Assembly (NCBI GenBank): GCA_025345505.1
Contig: JANVCC010000130.1
Span: forward strand, 11,347,710-11,411,709
Source of the DNA: Todiramphus chloris collaris
Lineage: Eukaryota > Chordata > Aves > Coraciiformes > Alcedinidae
DNA: 64,000 nucleotides
Direction: 5' to 3'
The position numbers and the translations under genes are program-made. Positions 22,070 to 34,000 of the stretch are shown here, piece by piece (the first letter of the stretch is position 1; each line of letters begins with the position of its first letter). Under the pieces are notes generated by a model, which ran no database searches, was not told the origin of the DNA, and was given only the letters and a program-made list of their open reading frames with translations.

Positions 22070-25000
22070 CTGCCAAAACAGAGGGGAGAGTGTCTGTACA
22101 GTGAGGGGCAGCCGGCTCATGTTGAAATGTCTTTCTCCACACAATATCAACAAAGAGCTCTGCAACAGGAGGGCCACAAGGCCTCCTTCTGTTCTCCTGT
22201 CCCTTGTCCTCTGTTCTCCACAGTTTCTGCCCTCTCCCTTTTCCCACGATGCCCTTCCCCTCACCTCTCACCTTCCCCTCCTTCACTTCCCTGGGTTTCA
22301 GCCCCTTGCTGGCACAAAGACAACCTGGGAAAGCTCCCTCGGCTGGTATAAACCAGTGAAGGCCCATGGGAGTCACTGGAGCTAAGCAGACTGAAATCAG
22401 CGAGGGGCTCTTTCCTCTCTCCCCACCCTTTCTTCTCATGCCTCCCTCCACTCTACTCATGCTAAGATCCTTACGTCTCTGTTCACGTGGCACTGGCCGG
22501 CTGTTCCTGGGGGTCGGACGGGACACAGCTTCACACCGACACTGCACATGGTCCTCCAAAGGCACAACAACTTTTTTGAATTTTGGCTTCCTTTGGACAA
22601 ATTCGATCTTGTTCACCTATTTGTAAGAGAGAGGCAAGCAAAAGTTTAATACCGCTGCAGCTCCCACTCTGGGAAAACAATCAGTGTCAGCACACTGCAG
22701 TGCTGGCTTTCTTCCTAAAGGGTCAGGAGGCAGTTTGTAGAGCACGGTTCAAATTCAGGGGTGGGGTGTATGGGAGCTAACTCTGCACACAGCAGCAGAG
22801 CAGACCTAGACCAGGCAATTTTGGATGTGACTGGATGTTTCCCCTGTTCCTAGCTATTACCACTGCTTCAGCAGGACGACTGCTTAATCACAGACAGAAA
22901 CATGGGATGTGAAGAACATGCTAGGACATTGCTGACAGATGGGATGGCAGAGACCTGGGGACAACCAGAATTAATTCCCACAGGACCCTACAGGAAGGGC
23001 AAGAGAAGAAAAACTCAGGCCTGATGTTAGCAAATACAGCTTCACCAGCTCTGCTGAGGCCTGTCTGAATTTGTCTTAAGCTCTTTAATAACTCACAGGG
23101 CTGAAGCCCTCAGCTCTGTGTTTCATGGGAAAGGCGGTGCTCTGGAAATTCCCTCGGACTCTCCACCAGTGCTGACTCAGAGGGAAGACTCACTGCTCCA
23201 CATCCCACCATAGGGCACAAGCTTTCTACGGGGTCCTCCCACTCCACAAGCGGCCAGACCTGACCCCACTCAGCTTATCTAACAAGACTGCAGTCCCTGA
23301 AGTGCTCTGCGAGCTATAAATACTTGTTCTGCTGCACGCCTGGGATTGAATTCCTCTAAACCCACTGCCCCCAGCAGCATCCCTCAGCCAGCACTGAAGC
23401 AGCCAGGCTGTTTATCTTTCCTTGAAAGCCCACTCCACACGCTTCAGACCACACGCTGCTCACTAGACAAACACTTCCAGACAAACAATGGAGAAACCTC
23501 TGTCCTCAAAGAAACCATTTCCAGGTCACTTTTTCAGGCTGGCTTTTGACCTCTCGCTTGTTTTTTCCACAAAAACAACTCCCTCTCCCCCTCATTTTTC
23601 CCTCATTCAGCCTGGCTTTTCTGAGAAAGGAATTTCCTGATTAAAAGGGCTGTGTGAATACAACCTCTCCCAGCCAACCTCTGCCGCCAGCCTGGGGGAG
23701 TTTCTTACGGCTCAGACAGAGGATAAGTATTATTTTTAAACAAGCTGTCGGGGAGGAGCTGTGGGGAGATAAGTGGTAGCTGTGAGGAGGGCAGGCTCAG
23801 AGCAAGAGGTTAGCCGTCAGGTGTCTGCTTGCTGCTGGAGTGGGTCAGGAGGTAACCAAGGGTCTGAGAAAGAGGAGAAGCTGCTCCAGTGCGTGTTTCA
23901 GGAAGAAGCTGCAGCAGCGGCAGAGGGGGATGAAGCGCTGAAGGCCTCTTCTTTTTTGCACTAATATCTGTTCCCCTATCAAAGTGCCCTGTTTCTTCTG
24001 TTCTAATGCAGCAGACAAGGCCGCCTCCAGCCAGAGAAATAGCCGTGGCGTGGAGCTGCAGCTGAGGATGTTGCCCTGTAGCTCTGTTGTGGTGACAGTC
24101 CCCAGATGCTGGACAGCACCAGCCCTCCCAGCAGCTGGCACAGAAGTCACCCCACACCAGAGGCTGCAGCGTCGCGTGGCTAATGCAGAAGACGTGACTG
24201 CAGAGGGGGTTGTGAGGGGACAGACAGCTGTGAGCGCTTTCCACCTGAGACCCACTGTGGTTTTGGTTTTAGGGAGTTAGGGATGGAGGTGGGCTGCGGG
24301 AGGAGGAAGCAGCAGGAGGTGCCTTCTCCCTTACCTGGACGTGCCGGACGCGAATCTGCGTGGGGCGACACTGCACGTTGCGGTTGTTGCAACACCCAGA
24401 GCAGCGCTGCACCTCCACACAAGGAGGCCACACCACAAAGTTGGCATTGGTGCTGTCCACCATGTTGCGGGAGATTTCAAAGACCACCACCCGTGTCTTG
24501 CACTCCGCCAGGACAGCTGGCTCTGCAGCTGCCAAAGCATCTACAGAAGAGGGCCAAGAGAAGAAGGGGGGATGAAACGGGCTTTGCAGCTGTTACTAAC
24601 CCACTGCAGCCACTGCTACTGGAAGAGAGACCCCACACAGCCCTCACCCTCACATACACACGGTCCTTCTCCCATCCCTCCAGCTCCTTCCTTGGACAAA
24701 GCTGTGCCCTGTGGAGGAGCCCCCAGAAAAATTATGCTTCTTGCTGCAGCTGCAGTCCTAGGCAGAGGATGACAATTCTTTAGAGCAAATCAGCATCAGT
24801 GGGATTTAAAGAAGAGCAGCTTGCAGAGCTTCATACTCCCCCTCCTGCCCTCCTGGGGTGTAACACCCAGCTCCCACACAAGACCCAGATCCTCCTTCTC
24901 ATCTATCTACACATTCATGTGTACTATAACCTCTACCCCTCCCCTCAACCCCCCATGTTTCAGACATGAATCTTGCACGTACCCACAGCTGCTTGGGTGA

Positions 25001-28000
25001 GCACTCCAACAATCATAAGGCGCAACATCCCCCACTCACCTAGGCTTCGTCGCTCTCGAGACTGGGCCACAGGGTTTTGACCAGGCTGAGTTGCATTCAG
25101 ATCCAGGCTTGAGCTATCCTCCTCTGCAAAGGGAAAGACATGACCTAATAGCATCGGGTAGAGGCAGGAGAAGACAGCAGGCACTTGTGCTCTGCTCAGA
25201 AGGCAAAGTGCAGAGACATGGGATAAGCCATGGTCCCAGTATGTCACTAGGTATAAATCCACCAGCAAGGTCACAGTGGTGCTAGGGCATGGACACTTAG
25301 GATTTGCTCTTTGCTCAGACTAGGCAGTCCCAAGCAACAAGCCTATTGTGAAAGAGGGGTCCCAGTCAGGTCTGAGGGAGAAAAATTCCAGCTCAAGAAT
25401 GACAAGGCCTACAGCAGGGCTGTCTGGTGTCAGAGCAGCATAGCATTCAGATCAGCTGGCTGAGGCCAGGGTATGGCAAGGATTATCAAAGACCAGATGA
25501 GGCAAGCAGAAAGTTTGGTAGATAACACTGAGGTGCCTTCCTGGGATGGGTTGGGACTGGGAAAGTTGTGGTGTGAGAGAGAGGGTGAAGGGGGTTGATA
25601 GGTGGGAGGTGGGATATTTCCTTTCTCTCTCCCAACCCACCACAGCTGCTCTAGGTTAGACTCAGTTTTATGACAGAAGAACAGAAAAAATAAAGTTGAA
25701 TTGGCTTTTCCCCTGTCCTGCTCTAAGGTAAGCTGCAGAATCTGGAGGTATTTCAGTCAGTGATGGGAGAGGAAGGCAGATAGCATTCAGGCCAGCCCGG
25801 AGCAGTTCCCTCCCACCACACTGCTTTTTCCCATAGGAAGCGCTGAATAGAGAAATGCCCATAGTCCCCATGGAGCACTCCAACATGCAGCCCCTCCTGA
25901 ACTCTGGACAATGGCCGTGCTCGGAGATAGCTCCCACCCAGCCACAGCTCTTTCCTTCTCTGACCTGCTTTAGCAGCTGAAGGAAGCTGAATGGACGTCA
26001 GCATCAAGGGAGCAATTTTCTTAAAGGGAATTTGGGGCCAGTGGAAGATCTCTGTTTATCAGATATGTGGTGGAGCAGACTTCCCATACCTATCATGTCC
26101 CGTCCCTCTTCCTCATTCCTGCCCTAGCGCAGCCCTCTTATAAGATGAGCTCTCTGCTCAGCTCTGAAGCAAATGATGAAGGATTGGGGTTGGGTGCACA
26201 AAGGCTGTATTCACAAGGTAGGAGTCATGTTCCTGTGCAGTCAACATCTATGGGTGAGGTGGGCAGACAGACATCCTCTAAAGTGGCTGGAGAGGCATGA
26301 TCAATTCTAGGACAGCATTCATCTCGCCCTGCAGCAGACACCCAAAATGAGATTTGGTGGATCATGCTCCAGAAGGGCCTAGTTCTGCAAGGGGTACAGA
26401 GGGTGCCTGAGTGACTAGTTTAAATGGTCACGCCTGCTTTGTGGGCAGCCACAGTTAACAGAGATGATACCCACCCTACAATCCTCTGCTGTTGGATCTA
26501 CAGTAGTGTCTAAGGTCAGGAGAGCAGTATCTCAGCTCATCTGCCTCCTGGAGCTGCCTAATCCTGGCTCCTTGTGCAGTCAGTGGAGGGCAGCAGCTGT
26601 GACAAATACATGGGGCACAGACACCACAGGAAATAGTACCGGTTGTTTGGGACTTATTTTGCTAATGCACTTATTTGCTAACATGCTAATTCCACACAAG
26701 GCAAGCAAATGGTGATGCCCCTTGGTCACTACCTGGGAGCAGATGAGAGCCGCAGGGTGCAACAAAGAGACAGCTTCACAGCATCTTCTTCTGTTTCCCT
26801 GACCAGCCCTTCCCACATGGGACCTGAAGTGAAACCAGTGAGACAAAGCTCTGCAGCCTTCACCCATACCCCTGGGCTTTTCAAGCCAACAAAGGAAGCT
26901 CATTTTGTTTCTTAATTGTCAGGGCAGCTAGTAACTGTGATAGAGATGTATCTGTTCCTTAGGCACTGGGACATGACAGACTGCACGCATCTTCTTCCCC
27001 ACCCCTCCATCCTGCACCGCCTGGCATTTTATCAAACGAGGGTGGGGGCTGCCTTTTGCATAGTGGTTGAGTTGATGGGGGGGGAGAATTAGCAACAACT
27101 GTTGACTGGAAACAGATCTATTGAAAACCAGGTCCCTCCCTTTCCCAGGTTGTCCTTCTACACCCCAGGTCAGCACTGAAGACAGTTGGGGAGGGGGGAC
27201 CAGCCTGGGACAATCCAGAACCGCTATATTTGGAAGTTGCCCCATTGTGTGGCTTGTGGACAAGGAGGAGGGAACTGGTGAGGGCAGGGAGAGGCAGTGG
27301 TGGTGGTGGGGAGCCTCTTCACCTCTTTCTAAGGCAAACAATAGCTGAACGCAGCTGGTGCCCTCCCCCTCACTTTCTCCCCCCCCCCCCCCCCCGGGCC
27401 GTTTTGAAAGGCAGCGGGAATGCTTTTGAGACTGCGCCAGTGGTTGGACTGGCATAGGAAACAAAAGCAGGAAATTCTGTTCCCCCGTAGATAGTGTCTC
27501 GGCAAGGATTACAAAGCTCTAAACAGACAAAACACGAGAAAGAAGGCGAGCTGGGGGGGCTGGGGGACGACGGGCGGGAGCAGGGTTAGAATAGAAAGGA
27601 ATTTGCTCTGAAGAGACCGTTTATAAATAAATTCCTGGGCCAGCCCAGCCGCCGTGGCGCGTGCTCCAATTCCCACACGTGCCGACCCCTCCACGCTTCA
27701 CCGCTCCTGCTGCTTGCTCTGCTCAGCCCTGGCCAAGTGACCCCGAGGCACTGCAGCCCCCGGAGCTCTTATCTACGGGCAGGAGGAGAAGCCACGCTAC
27801 CCTGACGTAGCCCCTCTCCCGTATCTCAGCTACAGACACGTGCTCTGCTGCTCCCATCCTAACAACCTCTGGGAGCTCGGGTGGACAAGAAACCTGAGAA
27901 GTCACTTAGCCCTTTCCTCCTCTGTCATGCTATTTCCACCTCCAATTTCTCCACCTGCTAAACCAATCCTTGTCCAATTCAAGCCATGCTGCCTGTGTAT

Positions 28001-31000
28001 CTCCCAGGGTGAACAGTGATGACACCAGTTGCTTGCACCCACCTTGCCCATCTATCATTTTTTGGAAGCTGGCATCCCTCAATAGACTAGGCAGTTAGGA
28101 GGAGATCTAAAAAGGCACCTATTTGCCTAACTCCCACAGGTTTCAGGAGGGGCTAGGAGTGTAAATAGCCAGGTCTTGGCTCGTGAATGGTTCCTGTGTT
28201 TATAGTGAGGTCTGTTGATAGTGTGCCTGCTGGAAAACAGAATATCCCCTCCCTCTCCCTCAGAGAGTTAAGAAAAAATAGAGAAGTATTTGGTGAAGAG
28301 ATTTACCTACGGAGTCTATCCGCAGGGCACGCTGGAGATCGCTGATGGAGCGCACTGAGCTGCCACCCAATATCTCATAAATGTCGTCAGGTATGGGGTC
28401 CCCCTGCCAAAAATAAAAGAAGGGGAGAAACAAGCATTAGAGAGGTCATCTGCAAATACTGACTGTTTTACGGAGTGGGAGTGGTAGGGGGAATCAAAGG
28501 AGCACAGAGGAGGCATGACAGGATCAGTGAAACTCAAAGACATGCCCTCATGAAGGCACCTGCCTCAAACCTGAGTGAGAGCGAGAGACCCCCTCTTGCT
28601 GCTTCTCATAAAGAGGTCAGAAAACTGAAAAAGCCAAAAAAGTGCCTGTGCTGTGCAGCAGAGCCCTGAACACTATGCACACAGCCAGCAAGGAAGGCTT
28701 CCTTCTCCAGTGCTGGATGACTTCTCCAGGTGGCCTCTCATTCCTGCTGCCTGCAGTAAAGGCGTTTTAACAGACTTCCCTTATGCTATCAGATAAAACC
28801 TTCCCAATATTTCCCTCTGTTATGAAACTCCCTCACGAGTTTTGTCAGATATCGTGTGTATGTGCGTGTGCGAGCGCGTGTGTTTTCAAACCATAGTGGC
28901 CCAATAATATACAGCATTTGCATACTCTCTTTAAAAAAAAAAAAAGTGGGGGTTGGAGAGGAAGATTGACCTTCACAGCTGAGGCCGCTCCAGGAGGAGC
29001 CTGCAGTGAAACCACAAATGCTGCAGGAGGACATGCAAGGCTCTTCAAGGCAGTGGGCTGAGGAGCCGATTTGGATGAAGAAACACACGGGAGTTTGGAT
29101 GTCATTGCATGCCAGTGCCAAAAACCCTTAAGTGAGCAGGTTTACAGACATCAGACAATAGGCCAAAATCAGGGTTTGTGAGGGCAGGTGCAACACCATC
29201 ACTCTCTTGGGAATTTTACTCTGGCACCAGGCTTGAATAGGCCCCAGTGACAGCACTTAAGACTACAAAGGAGTGGTGTGGGAAAGCAAGCACTGATTAA
29301 AACACACTTCCGAAAGACTAGAAAAAAAGACAGAGGAAAGCACTGGCCAAAGTGTTTGCTCAGCTCCTAGCTCTCTTCATTCAGAGCTACTCATGCAGAA
29401 AAGCTGCTCTTTCAGCCGGGTGCTGGATGCTGCCTGAGCCACAGCCCTACACATGCCCCTGTAACTGAGAGGAGAACTTGACTCGTGTGCTTGTGAAAAG
29501 CAGGGATTTTCGTGTGGGTTTTTTATGGGTGGCATGTGTGTGGTCCTTCTGGTGTGCAGCTATTCCCACCCTGCCTGTGTTCAGCTCAGAATATTTCTCT
29601 TCTGCTCAGAGACAAGGAAAACCACCAGACAGGTGGTTAAATGTTGGCTTTTAAACCTTGAGGGCTTTAGCCCAAACCTGCAGCCGCTTTTGCATGGCGG
29701 CTTGTGCCTGGCACCCTCCACATGTGCCTGTCCCTTGGCCACCTGCCCTTTACCTCTAACAGGGCAATAAGAGTGCTCCCTCCTCTGTCCTGCTAGCCCA
29801 CCCACTAATACTATAACCTAAGCTAGGACGCAGTGGCTTGAAGGCTTCTGCAGACCAAGTCATGGTGCAGAAACCCCCAGGATAGTGGCAGAGCAGACAG
29901 CACTAGTGTCTTAAACCTCTGCAGCCAGACCCACCAGAGAGCTCGAGTCAGATCAAGCCTCTCTGCCCTGCTCTGTCCCTGTCCCTGTCACATCTCACCA
30001 CAGATCTGGCTGTCTGCCTGTAGCGAAAAGCAGCTTTTACATCCCCAAGCATTACTTCCTCAGTCTCCGAGGGAGAGCGAAGCAGCATCAGTCATGAATG
30101 CACAGCAAGAGAAAGACTTGTATAATTCAGGGATCACTGAATAGCTGTAAAATGAAGATGCCTTCTGACAACTCCTGCTGCGTGAGGACGAGTGGGACCA
30201 ACAGCCCAGTGCCGGAGAGGCTCTGCAGCACTTCCCTGCCTTGCGCCACACACATTTACCGGAAAAGGGATCATTTGCAATTCCCAGTGCTTGCAGACAA
30301 AGCTCAGCACTGGGTGGTGAAATTGCAGGCTTTTTAACACCTGCACCTGACAGACAAATGCATTTGTGCACAAATACTGCTGTGCACGGTTGTCCCTGGT
30401 CCTTCCTGACACTTAATACGTGTAGGAAATGGAACCTTACTTTAAACTTCAGCACTCACTGGGAGAGAGTGTGGGCAGGTGTTATGAGACTTGGTGACTT
30501 TGGAGGCAAGCTGGGAGGTGTCACTGTGCTAACTGAGGAGGAGGAACAGATACGAATCGGGGATAGCAAATGTAGAGGCCCTCAGGAGCTGGATATCTGA
30601 GGACTGCCTGTAGAAATAAGCTCCACTCTCTGCTCAGAGCAGCACTTTTAGGTGCCAATTTTTTCTTGCTGCAGATACTATCAGCATGGCTACAGCATAT
30701 AACTAGCACACATGGCTCATAATCCTGTCTTCCTCCCTGTGCGGCAGCTCTGCCAGCGACAACCACAAGCCTGTGAAGCTCCTCACGTTCCTCTAGTGCT
30801 ACAGAACCACGTCCAAGGCCAGCCTAAGAGCAGCCTTGCAGACCTGAGCTGCACAGCTTGTCCTCACCCCCTTTGGGCTGGGATACCCTGTGATTAGGAA
30901 CAGCCATGACTCTGGCCCCCCCAACCCAGACCTGTGCCTGGGAGGCTCTGAGACTGGGGCACTGTACAAACAAACCCAGGCTCGAGGCACTTGGTGGGGT

Positions 31001-34000
31001 TGGGACACAGGGAAGCAGAAGTCCATCGGTCATCTCCACCTGATCCCATGGGTTTAGAAGGTAGAGGAGCATTGCAGGAGGTGAGATCCTGAACAGACCA
31101 GCCTCAGCAGCTGGTGTTTTTCCTGCTTAGCAGCTCCTCTGGAGTTATTTGTCTAACACAGGTTAACAATCCCCTTTTATAACTGCACGGCAGATCAAAG
31201 AAGACTTTTGTCTCAATGGACTTCTGGCTGGCTGTCAAGTGCCCCAAGGCCTCGTATTCCTGCAAGGCCCTGAATTCCTAGAAGAAAGTAAGTTTGTTCT
31301 TCCCTCCCTCCTTCTGCCCCCAGTGCCTGGCTCTCCCCCGAACCGCATGGGCACCCCCCACTCTGCCAGTCCTCTGGCAGGGGCATTCCCTCCCCTTGTC
31401 CTGGCTGCTGGTGCTTGGGGGACGAGAGCCAGGGCACACCTGACACAAGGCAGCAGAGCACTTGGGCAGTGGCCCTGCCTGCCCAGCTGTGACAGCCCAC
31501 AGGGCCTCTCTGCGTGCCAGCATTGCCTTTCTCCTCAACCTCAACACTGCTGTTTGGCTGCTGCAAACTAATGCACATGTAGCAATGCCCTGCAAACTGG
31601 ACATTCCCTCGTCCCTGCTCCTCACACACACTCCTTCCCAAAACCAGCTTCCTCCCTAACCCCACCACTCCCTGACTCTGCAGCTTTCTACCAATACATG
31701 CTTTTGAGCACCAGGGATGCTGAAAAGTCCCACTGCGGTCAGCTGCTGCCAAGGTAGTGCAGGGAATACATAGGGCTGTGCTCCGTTCCTCCCTGCGGCT
31801 ATGCACAGGCAAGGTCTTCAGAGTCTTGCTGGAAGGTGTGTCTCTCTTGGTAGCGCAGCAGATACAGAGGAGGAGGGAGCAAATATTGTGCAACTGGCAA
31901 GGAAAGCAGACCCTGAGGGCTCGAAGAAACCTGCCAAGGATACTCCCAAGGTGAGGACTCCTCCAGTCATCTTTCTTGAGGTGGTGGTGTCTACACACCC
32001 ACATGTGACTGCACGTGTAAGGACAGAAGGGTAGCAACAGCAGCAGTGCCGGGCAGGGAATCACTCCGCTATCTGCCTCTCTGTCCAGGAATGGAGGACT
32101 TTCTCAAGCACCTCCACACTGACTGCAGCAAGAGATCTTTGTAGCAGGGGCACAAGTGATCAGCCAGGCAAGAAAACCCAAACCCAAGCAAACATAATTT
32201 TTTAATTCCCTCTGAAGCTGACATGAAGACCCCGAGGGGAGACTCCACCGCATTCCCTGGCAGAGAGCAAGACCAGCAGCACCTGCCACCAGCCCGCTAC
32301 AGCCCAGAGGCTCTCGCTCTCCTGGCACAGGACTTCCACCCTTCCAGCACCACTCCCAGGTGTAAGAAGACCCCAACATCTGTGGGCTGGAGGACCATGT
32401 GTGCTTCTCTCCCCACAGCAGGCACAACCCTCCCCACACGAGCCCCTTCCACGTGGGACAGTGGCTTAAGTTTTCCTCCCATAAAAGAATCAAATGTAAC
32501 GTTTGATCTAGCCCACGTTCCTAAAATACAGCTACACCTACCACGCTCTTCCCATTTCAAGGGGCACTTCACTGCTCCACTCTGCTCCTCCATGCTCCCT
32601 ACACACCTGCCCTGTGAGGGCTGGAGGCATATCCACCACTAGGGCCGGCCGTGTACCGGCAGCACTGGAAACAGCGTAGGAACCACTGTCATTCTCTCCT
32701 GCTGCTGAGCATCAGCTGATGGTGAGAGGGAGGCAGGGACGACTTGCCTGCCTCCTTCCACTAACTCACCCCAGACATGTCATCCATCCCAGCTTCCACT
32801 TCTTTGTCCTTTGTCATAGCCTCATGCTAGGAAGACTCAGGAAGAGCCCCAGAAGCCTTACATGAATAAAACGTGATGGAGAGCTGGGCTCAGGTTATAA
32901 GCAAGCGCCCAGCCACACCCCATTCCTCAGGAATGCCATAAAGCCCTGCCAGTGGGGCTTCACCCCAGCACAACCACACCAGGCTCAGCCCATCTCTGTA
33001 AATGTTGCAAGGCAACTATTGCAGCCTGCGGGGCAAATGCAAATCAGTTTACCATCCTCGCTTCCCAGCTGGCAAATACTTTCCCACTGAGGCTCGTACC
33101 CCCTCCAGGCTGGAAGAGCTCCAGGGCCTGCCAGCTCCAAATGGGTGTGATCGAAGAGTGAGAGGGACTCAGGAGGCTCCATCTCCTGGTTCAGGCCTAT
33201 GCTTATCAGGCGGAGCTACTGTTCTCAGTACACTTTCTCCATCAGGGACGAGGAGAAGGTTTAGAGGATGACTACAGTTCAGAAGCCTAGTAGGAGTTGT
33301 GTTGTATGTTCCTGGTGCAGAAGGTGCAACACACTGCCCTCAAAGTAGATGTGGAGACTGAGCAGAAGTATACAGCCAAGCAGAAACCTTGGTTCTCTGG
33401 TCATAAAATGACAAATATCATGATTCCTCCCAAGAAACCTAGAGTCAGAATTAGAGACAAACTCTAACCCTACTAGACTGTCACAGAGCCATGCAGTCTT
33501 TTAATGTGATTGCAGTGCAGAATAACAGCCCCCTGGGAGCAGACACTTCCAGCTTCACCCTTCCCCAGCATCAACCATAGCTGATGTTTCATGTTGCATG
33601 GGAGAGAGATCTGAGCCACCCACAGAGGAAATACCATCCTCTGCCCAAAATAAACGTAACCACTGGGCAGCCCACAGCTCTAACTGCTTCCCTTTGTGGC
33701 TTGGACAAAGGCAAAATGGGCCCATAAAGGAGGTGATGTGATGCTTTGCACACAGTCCCTTCCCTGCCACCCACAAAAGGGTCTGTCCAAAAATGAGGAA
33801 GGAAGAGAAAGAAATTATGCAAAGAGAGGAAAGTTTTGGTGGAAGGATATTTCTTGTCTCTGACAACCCCTAGACTGCAGAACCAAGCCATGTTTTTGCC
33901 ACCTTGGGTAGAGTTGAAGTGAGAATTGAGCACCATGCATAATTATTAGGGGCTTTCTGACCCCCTCAATCTGCACGTGATCAGATGGTCAAATGTGGTA

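Noticed and set aside
21933-22616. A continuous 227-codon frame covering PDGFB exons 5 and 6
   Set aside because: It is real exon 5 plus intron 5 read in the same frame plus exon 6. The splice sites and human-like lengths show the middle is intron, not coding.
23305-23340. CTATAAATAC in intron 4 as an internal promoter
   Set aside because: It is a lone TATA-like string on the strand opposite to PDGFB, without a CpG cluster or downstream exon.
31213-32064. A 283-codon open frame on the PDGFB strand inside intron 1, the longest in the window
   Set aside because: It begins with GTG, has low-complexity composition without any domain, overlaps open frames on the other strand, and lies in GC-rich DNA where long chance frames are common. 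No convincing splice or promoter context was seen.
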